Shown: piece by piece, positions 1 to 9,557 of the stretch
Numbering within the stretch: position 1 is the stretch's first letter
How the letters are laid out: each line of letters opens with the position of its first letter
Assembly: GCA_043381765.1 (NCBI GenBank)
Contig: JBHJMP010001145.1
Location: 1 to 22,532 of the forward strand
Origin: Collodictyon triciliatum
Lineage: Eukaryota > CRuMs
Direction: 5' to 3'
DNA: 22,532 nucleotides
Position numbers and translations under genes: made by a program
The notes under the pieces: generated by a model
The model's input: only the letters and a program-made list of their open reading frames with translations
Database searches by the model: none
Told to the model about the DNA's origin: nothing

Positions 1-1
1 T

Positions 2-550
2 GGGTACTCTCGTTGCTGTTGAGGGTGCGCTCCCGCTTTGTTCCAGTCTGCTCCGGCGTGTGGGCGGCCGTGGAGGTGGGTCTTTGGAACACAGACGCAG
101 ATGCAGATGCAATCATCTGGTGGGAGGACATCTGCTGGGCGACTTTTTCGGCGATAGCGGCTTGGCGTGTTACTCTGCGGGTAGCAGACACGCCAGCCTT
201 TATCGCGGAGGTGGCTGCCTCTGTTGGCTTTGTCTGTTTGAGGGTGCTGCGAAGTGTTGTCTGTTTGCAGACATCGGAGTTGCCGCTCGCCTTCGCTTGG
301 GTGGCGGTGGGCTTTGTTTTTGTCCGCTGTGGGGCGGCGTTGGGTGCGGCTTTGCCTGTGAGGGTGCCTGCCGATTTGGAGGGCACGTTTGGGTCTTTGT
401 CCGCAGTGGAAGGGGAGCCTCTTGTGGAGTCTTTAAAGTTGGCGGGGTTTTGCCTGGGTTGGTGTGTGTGCTGACTCTGGAATTGACGCGAGCTGTGATG
501 TGGCTTTGCCTTTGTTGTGGGGTAAAGCGCTCGGCCGTCTCCCTGCGGGG
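2..550 (-). other. Probable continuation of the GC-rich coding region, disordered, runs off the window
   Basis: Read on the minus strand, one frame stays open from about 683 to the window edge (about 227 codons). It gives low-complexity Ser/Thr/Ala/Lys/Gln/Pro-rich protein. The frame of the 551-871 ORF also reopens after its TAA for about 110 codons, with a basic KRRR cluster, before a second TAA. Both compositions look like a disordered tail, unlike the plus strand. Which frame is used, and how it joins the upstream ORF, cannot be decided from sequence. High GC lowers stop frequency, so open frames here are weaker evidence than elsewhere in the window. Confidence 0.3.
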
Positions 551-871
551 TTACGCAAGGCCCAGTCTGCTCGACAGGTCGGATGCCAGCAGCACAACGC
601 CCTCCGTGGCGCACTCGCGGGTGCGGTGGACTTCGCACAGCTGCCCCAGCAAACGCAGGCGTGTGGCGTGCGTCAGTGTCTCAGTGTATTCGCCCACAAG
701 GCGCACCACACAGCCGGCCGGGTAGAGTCCCTTCTCCTGCAGCCCCGCTGCTCGCTCCACCGGTCGCGTCCGGCAATGCTCGTAGACCACATTCTCGTCG
801 TCAAAGTGAGGCACCTCGCTCTTGTGCGTTTCGCTTGCGCTCACCGCACCTGAGCTCGGCTTGGTTGCCAT
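551..871 (-). CDS. Hypothetical protein in GC-rich island (106 codons as read)
   Basis: I do not recognise this gene. The frame starts at an ATG at 871 and reads 106 residues to a TAA at 553-551. The first 30 residues are polar. Residues 50-98 (YPAGCVVRLVGEY through VVLLASDL) look like a compact beta-rich domain, vaguely OB-like, but I would not name a family. The sequence is far richer in GC than the rest of the window. The plus-strand frames across it translate to Cys/Trp/Gly-rich protein, which looks like antisense shadow. The TAA may not be the true end: it lies in GTAACCCCGCAG, and downstream two minus-strand frames stay open with Ser/Thr/Pro/Lys-rich composition, so an intron or a base error may join this ORF to more coding sequence. 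Confidence 0.35.
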   Translation of the reverse strand: MATKPSSGAVSASETHKSEVPHFDDENVVYEHCRTRPVERAAGLQEKGLYPAGCVVRLVGEYTETLTHATRLRLLGQLCEVHRTRECATEGVVLLASDLSSRLGLA

Positions 872-1090
872 ACGTGTGGTTTTTGTGCAAAACCAAAAGG
901 GCTTTGTGTGCGATCGTTACGGACAATTTACGCGAATGAAACAGCGGGCTCCTTTTTTCCGGGGATAGGTTCTACTTTACTGGTCATATTATCACACGAT
1001 TATCAGGAAAAAAGCGATGCTTGTTCTGATTGAATAAAAAAAATCTTGTCACTATTCCAAGCTAAAAAAAAACAAAATAGAACAGAAGAG

Positions 1091-1140
1091 AAGAAAAGCG
1101 AAGAAAAGCGAAGAAAAGCGAAGAAAAGCGAAGAAAAGAG
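1091..1140. repeat. 10-bp purine minisatellite, 5 units
   Basis: Five head-to-tail copies of aagaaaagcg. The first four are identical and the last ends ag instead of cg. Related purine-only sequence flanks it on both sides (1083-1149). Confidence 0.9.
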
Positions 1141-1207
1141 AAGAAAAAAATTGCATCGAGCAGGTGAATGTCGAAGAATTAATCGAGACTAATCGCACAG
1201 GGAGCCA

Positions 1208-1260
1208 AAAACCAAACACAAACACACACCAAACACACACCAAACACACACAAAACAACA
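1208..1260. repeat. CA-rich short tandem array (caaacacacac)
   Basis: Imperfect 11-bp units of the type caaacacacac, repeated about four times in an A/C-only tract. Confidence 0.8.
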
Positions 1261-1800
1261 AAACACTTCGCCAAACAATCAAACAACTGCAGATTCAACA
1301 GACAATGATACAGTCAGTCAAGGATATGGACAGCCTTCAAGTCGATGAATATAATATAAGACAGAATAAAGGCACACAAAGCGAGTGCATGTATCGTTAC
1401 AGCCCTCGTCATACACGAAAAGAAAAGATTGTGTTCATGAAGCTGACATTGTGACTTATAAGAAGCGAATAAAAAACTAAGTAATCAAATGAAATCATAC
1501 AGCCTCAGTAGTACGATGATAACCAACACATAATCATTCCTTTCGCCTGTGATACATACTCAAGGTCGATTATCAAACAAACAGGAGATGTGTCACCTTT
1601 TTCGGCAAGTGCTGGTGAGGTTGGGTTGATTATTTTATTTATTCTTTTCATCCAGCCTCTGCAAACAAGCTAGCAATCGTCTGTATTCATTCGGTTTGGC
1701 GGTCATCGTGATAGTACTCACATGCACTTGTTTCTGTGGAAAGGCTGGTGTATGTGTGGATGAATGGATTGTTTAGAAGGGTTGGTAACTGACGAGCCCC

Positions 1801-4800
1801 TTATTGGGTCAGCTTCTTCTGTGCGCTCATCATTTGCTTTTCTGAAAGCTTTGTATGAGGATGGTCTGCGCCATAGACAGCGTTGAAAATTGTGTTGGCT
1901 TTTTGGGACATGTCCAGAGCCTCTTGGTATTTCTTCTGGTTAATGAATAGGCTACCAATATTCCCATATGACATCGCAACACTAGGGTGTGTCTCTCTAT
2001 ATACATTCAGTGTAATGCCAAGGTCTTTGTGATAGTATTCCAGGGCTTTATCATGTCCATTAAATAATAAGTTGATGAAATTAATAAACATATACATGAT
2101 CAAATAAATCATACTTTCCAAGATTCTTGTAAACTATTCCAATGCTATTATAGGAAGTGGCAACACCAGTATGTATTTCTCCAAACACTTTCAGTCGGAT
2201 ATCCAGTGATTTTTGATAGTATTCAAGAGCTTTGTCATGTCTATTAAATAATAAGTCAATTAAATGATAAATGTAACATATAATCAAATAAAAAAATACT
2301 TTCCAAGTTCATCGTAAACGTGCCCAATATTTCCATATGATTCTGCAACATCAGGGTGTATTTCTCCAAACACTTTCAGTTGAATTTCAATTGACATGTG
2401 GTAGTATTCTAGAGCTTTGTCATATCTATTAAATAATAATTTAATAACAAAAAAAATCAATTAAAAATCTAATAAAATCATACTTTCCAAGTTGATAATA
2501 AACAATTCCCAGGAAATTCAGATTTTTGCTATTCGAACCTAAAAAAGATGAATCAAAGAATTATTAACACAGTCAAAAAAATACACACAAATCACCAAAC
2601 CCTCATCCGTCTCAACAGAAATGCGGTGCTCGAGAATCGGAATCAAAAAGGCATTCTCTTGAATTTCTTGAAAGTATTCAACCAACGCAGAGCCAGCATG
2701 ATTCAGTTGCTGTTGTGCATAGTCATTAAAATTAATCCATGATTGATATATGTAATTGAGTTTTATCACCTTAGCCAACTCACAATACACAGCTTTGTCG
2801 TCATAACCGTTCTTATTCAGCTCTCTCCAGTATCCATAAAACTCGAAGCGATAGTTGCCATGCAGCATGCTCACAACAACCTAAAGACTATATTACAACA
2901 TATGTCACAGTAATAAAAATAAAATCCACAATTTAACCTTTTCAATCTTCATAAAATCCACCAATTTATTGTATTCGCTCGAAATCCTCAGTTTGTGTCA
3001 CATTTCGGCAACAACACTCTTGTCTTCAGTGTCAGAGCCATATTCACCCAGCAGCCACAATCCATATTCACGTGCTTCCCTTGTTGTGTAAGCTTCACCC
3101 TTAAAGTATCGCTCTTTGATGGATTGTGCCAATAACTGGTGAGAGAACGCATATCTAAGATAAAACATTGTGATTAACAATAACGATCATTAAAACTATT
3201 GAATAACCGTATCACCTCCCGTTCCTCACAAAGAGCGAGTCCAGCAATACAAAAAGAAATGATTTCCTATTATAAAAAATACGATTTATCAAAAGTTTGC
3301 ATATAAATCATATGACAGGAATCGATATACCAGGTTGTATGGTCGATTTGCATGTGAATTTGGTGAAGTCGATGCTTCATGTATTTGTCCAGCTCGTTTT
3401 CATGAAGACCGATGCGCGACACATAAAGGACACTGATGGACAGACGGACAATATCCTCTCCTAAAATTCCATATAATTCAATAAATCATATTAAAAGAAC
3501 CACTTTAGATGCATCACAAAACCGTATTTCTTTTCCCAGCGGCTCATCACAAGGTCGAACAAATTGACAACTCCCTTCGTCTTCAGCATTTCATGAATCT
3601 CAGCATCAACTCTTTCATACACTCCAAACGCACGGAGCTCATCCAACACGATACGCAGGTAGAGTGGATGACCTGCTCTCGTATTCATCATCATTAAAAT
3701 ATGTGTCCTAAAAATAAAATATAAAAATATTCGAATAATTAGCTACACTCACCAGTATCACCACATTTACTCAGTATCACATCCATCTGTTTCTCGTTCA
3801 AGGTCTTGTTGTAGCGCTTGAAAAACGAGGTAGTTGCTTGTCTGATTCCGACATCATCAAGCTTCGGCACAGGAATGACATCTAGCCCTGCTGACTTGGC
3901 ATCCTATTCAAAAGCGATTGGATTAATTCAATCATATTATATCCTCGAAAAAATTAACAAACATTGCAGGATTCGTGGGTGTCGATGGTTGATGCGACGA
4001 TGGAAGTGTTCTTTATTGTCTTTTTGGGAAGCCATTCAAGGCGGTGGACGTGCTTGTTTTGCTCTGAATTGACCAACTGGTTGAATGCATCGATGACCAA
4101 GACAACTTGCTTTTTTCTGTATTGATAGGCTCGTCAGATAGTATTTATTTTAATAAAAAAAGTGATTATTGAAATTGACTCGTTTCTTGAAGCAAGCTTG
4201 AGTATATGGTCTAGTCCCTTCTTCAAAGCTTCTTTCCCTGCAACAAGGCATAAAAACAAATTAATGCCTATGTAACACGTAGAATTAATGCTTTCAAAAA
4301 TAAATAAACCATTTATCGTTTTGACATATAAACCTTCTTCGGAGTCAAGTTTTAGATCGATTGCTTCATTTTCAACAAGAATGCGAGCTACACGCTCCAC
4401 CAAACTATTGCAAAAATGGTGATTGATATAATATGACCAATTTAAATATGTAAACTTACTATATTTTTTTCCTTTATTCGAATTTAAACTTACTATATTA
4501 TTCGATTATTCTTACTTATCTACGTAGTTACTCAGGTTTGAGCATCCGACAAAGTGGTAGATGACTAGTAAATTCGACTTTTTGCCCGCGTTCAGGTCAC
4601 GAACCAGCCCGCTCATAATCGTCGATTTGCCAATACCAGACTCTGCACCAACGACGGTAATGTCAGAACCTTCAATATCGAGTTGCAGCATCGCTCTGTC
4701 TTTCAAAATGGCCAAGATGGTGTCTCTTCCTTCCAATCCAATCAGTCGATGTCGCATAAACTGCTTATGCGCCATGTCCTCAGGATGCTTATGCTACAAG

Positions 4801-6014
4801 GTTTTGATATTATAATTAAAGAGCCAAAAATTCTTTCTTAAATGGTTATAATTACGAGTAAATTTAAAAAATGTATTGAAACCTTACCCCTTGGTCGGGA
4901 AAATCCTCGTTGATTGCTTCCATCAAATCATCAACCATCATCGGGACAAGCTGCTGGGGTGTCTTGTATGGCTTGACTTCAAACACATTTCCAATCTTTT
5001 CTTTCAATCCATCCTGGTTTTCTCTCTGAAATAAAGGGTAATATGTGTTTTTGAATTATTGAGGTATTATAAAGGGAAATGGTCCGAACTCCTTTCTGCT
5101 TACGTCATTTTCATCGATTGGGCGATATAATGCACGCTCTGCATTGGTTTCAGCAACATGGTTGACTGCATGTTCTTCATCTCGGGAATAGAAGAGTGCA
5201 CGTCGGGCAACAGGATTTTCTTACAGAGCACCGTGAACAAACTATTTGATATAATTGATGTTAGATAAGAGCAGTAAAAAATACAAATGTTTGACAACAA
5301 GCGAATATACTGTATAAATAAACCTCGTAGTCAGTCACACTGAGACCCCTAACTCTTTGAGGTATGGAAACGTCAAATCCGTGTCTGGATGCCATTCAGA
5401 TGGGTTTTCATGTTTTGGTGACCAGCCATAACGTGAGCCGAGCGTGCATAGAAAGTATGGACATTCCTCGATAGACTCAAGGCAGCTGATAACGACCTAT
5501 ATAATCGTGATAATTTAAAACTGATAAATAATAAATGAAAAATAGAAAAATCAAGAAAGAACTTGAATAATTCCCACCAATCCATTTTCAGATCTCTCAC
5601 TGGTTAGCCCCCAGCGCAAGTCAATGAAAACAAGGATGACACCCTCCTTTTTGGCAAAGTCTTTGAGTCTGCAACAATTTTTTGATTTATAAATAAATCC
5701 AACATACAAACATGTAATCATGAATTTTTTAATTGAATAAAACGATGTTACTTTTTTTCGGCATTTGCAAAGAACTCGTCTCTTTCTCTTTGCATGTCTC
5801 GAAACGTGGAGGACATGAAGATTCTCAATACTCTGGTATCATAGACAACAGTCCATCTCCCTTCGCCATCATAATAAACTGCGCCTGGAATTAAGCCTCT
5901 GCAGATTTTCTCATCAGCTGGTGCAGGTTCTCGTATTGGTTCCATCTGTTTCTGGTCTCCAGATTCTTGCTGGTTGGCGGCGTCAGATTGTCTGCTTGGT
6001 GATGGCTCAGACAT
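1801..6014 (-). pseudogene. DUF4062-NACHT-TPR protein (nephrocystin-3-like STAND NTPase), damaged
   Basis: Nineteen exons: 6014-5752, 5668-5563, 5496-5324, 5241-5104, 5025-4888, 4793-4516, 4404-4334, 4237-4180, 4116-3963, 3903-3749, 3707-3523, 3460-3331, 3266-3216, 3154-2938, 2880-2601, 2538-2484, 2425-2300, 2240-2115, 2056-1801; about 985 codons. Domains in order: a disordered start; DUF4062 (RIFMSSTFRDMQRERDEFF, then LRWGLTSER, CPYFLCTLGSRYGW and ALFYSRD); a NACHT NTPase with Walker A GAESGIGKST near residue 328 and Walker B VVLVIDAFNQL; a helical winged-helix-like stretch (GHPLYLRIVLDELRAFG, YAFSHQLLAQSIKERYF); then kinesin-light-chain-like 42-residue TPRs (YDKALEYYH). Proteins of this build are STAND switches: nucleotide-driven oligomerisation with TPRs as sensor or scaffold. 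Phases agree at nearly all junctions, but four lesions break the reading: a 2-nt frameshift (5336-5339), TAA (5223-5221), TGA (3000-2998), and acceptor AG changed to GG at 2058-2057. The ATG at 6014 is chosen because coding-like sequence begins there. Assembly error is the alternative to true decay. Confidence 0.85.
2057..2483 (-). repeat. Tandem exon-plus-intron units encoding TPRs, period 184-185 bp
   Basis: Each unit is a 126-nt exon (42 codons, one TPR) plus a 58-59-nt intron. Exon edges repeat at spacings of 184 and 185 nt (donor side 2114, 2299, 2483; acceptor side 2057, 2241, 2426). The introns are related too: all begin GTAT and end with the same TTATTATTTAAT before the acceptor. Junction phase is 2 in every unit, so units can be added without changing the frame. 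This points to recent duplication of the whole exon-intron unit. Confidence 0.9.
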
Positions 6015-6941
6015 ATTCCTGTTGATTAAATGCGAATAATATATGGGATTAAGAATTGTCAAAGAATATACTATAATCGTATGCTATTCTCTCTGTTTGA
6101 TCGCCTCGGATGATTCAATACGATTAATCGACTCGTCATATTTCCTATCACTTTTGATTTTCATGATAACTCCACTAAAAGGAGTATTATTGATAGAAAT
6201 TCTCGGATAAATACATTTTTGTACAATAGTGAGGGTTAAAACTCCACCCTTGATTACAATCTTATTTTTCAACTATATAATGATGAATCTTTAACAAAGC
6301 CCATATTTGAAAGTAAAAATAAAGGTAAAATAATGTGTGAATCATGAAAGATGAGGCCTTTCGAAACAAAGTATTTGCTTCTAGATTATGCATTATATTA
6401 TTTTAAAAAAAATTATCTGAGAACAAAGAATTAGTTAGTTTAGACCATTTTGACCCATAAGCCAAATCGTGCTTGAATGTTCTTGATAAAAAAAATTATT
6501 CTTCTCATTTTATTAAACAATCATATATACAAAAAATGCATCTTAAATAATCCAGCAGCCGATGCGAGAGGCCTGTACATTCCTTTACTTATATACTTAG
6601 CCTCCAAGGAACGGCATGAAACTGTAAATGGAACAGCCTTTTAGTTATAACCTTTCCGTAATTTCGAATTGTAGATAATTGGAAGCCATAATCTGAGCTG
6701 AAAGGAAACAAGCACATATTCTACAAATTATGAATACTTACAAATGATAATGTCGATTGCAATAACTATGAGACTTGGTCACTCGTAATCCCGTAGATTT
6801 CGGAAATGGTTCGACAAATCTGCATATTTGTTGTATAATTCAGATTAAATCAATATGATATATAATACTTGCCTTGTATGAATGCGGGTCAAGCAAAAAA
6901 AAAATAATGAAAATATAAAGTTGCCATTTTAATTGTTCAAC

Positions 6942-7588
6942 ATATGATAGAGAATGGGTGACTTCATGACCCATAGAACAGTCTAACTTTCAAATCAGGC
7001 ATATTTCGAAAAGATAAACCGTATTGTCAGAGTTTGAAGCATATAGGCGGTGGATACAGATCGCACTGGCCCCCTATAGTTATTTTCTTAAAAAAAATCA
7101 TTTTATCGTACATAATTGTTGTTGTAATATGAGTAATGTCTGGGTACAAATAAAAAAATGCTCACAGAAAACAAGGGCGTGTTCTGTCTGCAAAAAAGGC
7201 GATTTGGTCATCAAGTTCGGGTGTGAAAATAAACGCTTTTAACCTCACGTGTTGAGTTGGAGGGGAGTGGTATATGGATTATTTGGAAATCTTCAAGCCT
7301 ACAAATTCTGCAAAATAATAATGTATTAAGACGAGTAGAATGATAATGGAAACCCCTTTTCCTTAAATCGCATAAAGAAGCATTATAAAACATGAGTACA
7401 AAGCTCACCATATAGTAAACCTTCATATGTTGGTAAAAAGGCCTCGAACGGTGGGTGTATATAGGTAGTGCCAGTGCGTTGTTTGTAGTCTCATATTCCC
7501 TGGGGGAGGGTGATGTCTGATATATCTCTTTTTGGTGCGGGTTCATGACTTCAATAATACCGTTAGCCTGCTCTCTAAACAACTTCCG
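6942..7588 (-). other. Exon-like remnants, possible unrecognised or decayed gene
   Basis: Three minus-strand segments have exon character. 7588-7421 follows a TTTTAG acceptor, reads 56 codons in phase 0 (KLFREQANGIIEVMNPHQ) and ends before GTTTAC. Near 7070-7020, after ACTATAG, is GASAICIHRLYASNSDN before GTTTAT. 6986-6942 reads LDCSMGHEVTHSLSY before GTTGAA, and contains an HExxH motif. I could not join them into one frame, and neighbouring sequence carries stops. It may be a decayed or fast-evolving gene, or chance. GHEVTH resembles the zinc site of metallopeptidases such as M13, but with no other conserved block I do not assign a family. Confidence 0.2.
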
Positions 7589-9536
7589 CTAAAATTATCA
7601 ATTGTTTACATAATTAAATACGATTCCTGATACAAATTCGGACGGCATAATAGAGGCCCAAGTTAGGCATTTTCTGGTCTCCATTGATATATCAATACTT
7701 TTCATAAAACGTATGAAAATCTAGAAGCGTCATATGAAGTTGCTTCACTGCCAAGGGAAACTCCTAACATAGAAAATTGAGACGGTTTTAAGTGAGATTA
7801 GTATACAAATAAAGACATTCATCTTAATCTGTAAAACATTAATAATACTTATTAATTGGCTGCTGTAAGCGCGGGGTTGTAGCGTAGATGCATGTTCTTC
7901 CGATGCAAACCAACAAAACCACTAAATGATTATAGAGTCTGCATAATAGAGAAAAATTAATCTGGAGACTATGAATCCATTTTAATCTCTTGTGTAAGCC
8001 ATTAAACATATGATCATATGTACCTTGAATTTGTAGTAGCCGCGAGAAACCCATTTCTCAGCCACCTTGGATTTGAAATTGTAGTTTTCTCAATTTTTTG
8101 ATATTTTTTGAATGATTAGACAAAGACATACTAACTTTCACGCACAACACCCCCACCGTACGTTCTTAGACCTTTACTTCAGGCCATCGAGAAAACTAGG
8201 AGCCGCCAATCCACTACCTTTCCCCTTCATCCAAGCAGTAGATCGAAACACTTCCCTTTCCCACAGATTTTGTCTTTTGTTCCTTCCTTTTTCGACTGTA
8301 TCAGAGTTTTTCCATGACTTAAGTTTGAACAGTTTCCTATTAAAGTTGAGTAAATAACGTGAAGTATGGTGTGTTGAATATAATAATGTGATTTTTCAGT
8401 TGGTTCTTGATGTAGCCAGATAGAGCCATTTATCGAAAAATACATTTGGCATAGAATGAAGTTTAATTGATTAACATTTTGTTATATTTTTGCTAGGAGA
8501 ATTGAAACTCAGTGTGTGCGTATTTTGTTTTCTATTGTTGAGTATCAATCATGTGATCAATTTTATGTCATGAAATTTATCATTTTTATCATATTTTCTT
8601 TTTAGGAGTAAAAAATACCAGGTTTGTTCTAATATCACAACGCCGATGAAATCTGGTCTAAAGATTCCACTCTCCCGTGAAATGTGCAATGATAATGTTA
8701 TTTATGAGTTTTTTAATGCATTGAATTTTTTCAAAATGATATGAGTGAAACTATGAGATAAACAAAATAAATATAATTTATAAGAAATGAAGCGATAAAA
8801 ACTCACTGTATGACTTGTATAAGACCAAAAAAATGCGACCGAAGAGTTTTCTGTGCGATGAGATAGGGGAAAATGAGCCCTTCTTGATAGTTCGTGAGGT
8901 GCTACTATGAAAAGCTTTTGTTAGGGTCCACTCTGAGATCATTTTATAATTTCAGTTGCTGTAACTTTGTGTATTAAAAATATTTCAGTTTTTCATTCTA
9001 TGAAATATCCTTTAATTCCATTTTAATCAATCACCATTATTTTCAAATTTGATTTCTTATAATTCATACATCGTCCAATTTCATTTATGCCCTGTGAGAA
9101 GTATGTAAAATTTTACCAAGATAATAAAAAAAAAAACAGACTTTATCTTTTATTTACAATCATAAAATCAAAATTCATGTAGATTAAGTCTTGTAAAGTG
9201 TATCATACTTGAATTCGACTGATTGAAGAGATATTTTGTGACTAAAGGTGCCAAATTGAAAGGGCGACTATCTCCGGAATATTAGAATGGATTTAGTTTG
9301 TTTATGTTTCTAAAATATTGAAGTATATTCCAGTGGCTAATTTAATAATAAATCAGATATGTTTATTTGGATTTTACCCAACAAATCAAAAAATTAATCT
9401 TACCAATTCCACTAATCCATTTGTTGCAGATGGTGTGCAAGTATGTCAACTGTTACATATAATCTGCTGAAAATTATATATGAGTTGGGAGATATGAGTA
9501 GGGAGATGGAAACGATTTTTGAAGTTGAATGGAGAA

Positions 9537-9557
9537 AATAAATAAATAAATAAATAA
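9537..9557. repeat. (AAAT)n microsatellite
   Basis: About five aaat units in a row within non-coding DNA. Similar short runs occur inside introns at 17224-17241 and 19880-19893. Confidence 0.85.

Larger units (their letters stand above)
872..1800. other. Intergenic, no gene seen
   Basis: AT-rich sequence between two minus-strand genes. It holds two short tandem arrays (1091-1140 and 1208-1260), listed separately. The ORFs overlapping these arrays are translations of repeats. The left part is presumably the promoter side of the 551-871 gene, and the right part the 3' flank of the NACHT gene. I see no RNA gene. Confidence 0.6.

Noticed and set aside
13-725. Long plus-strand open frames in the GC-rich island
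   Set aside because: They translate to Cys/Trp/Gly/Val-rich sequence without domains; the minus strand gives more protein-like composition, so these are antisense shadows.
1052-1454. ORFs over the purine and CA-rich arrays
   Set aside because: Their residues are direct translations of tandem repeats.
5100-5300. Minus-strand frame containing LLPDVHSSIPEMKNMQSTML
   Set aside because: It is a wrong-frame reading of the DUF4062 exon; the alternative frame gives the conserved ALFYSRDEEH block.
1801-6014. Alternative genetic code (UAA/UGA as sense) to explain stops in the NACHT gene
   Set aside because: Three neighbouring genes have no in-frame stops in about 1,090 codons, SHQ1 ends at a TAA next to AATAAA, and the gene also has a frameshift and a lost acceptor.
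6084-6272. 62-codon minus-strand ORF upstream of the NACHT gene
   Set aside because: No recognisable motif, typical AT-rich composition, and placed in the presumed promoter region.
8112-8445. Overlapping ORFs on both strands near 8.2 kb
   Set aside because: No domain, no splice-consistent neighbours, and composition like random AT-rich DNA.
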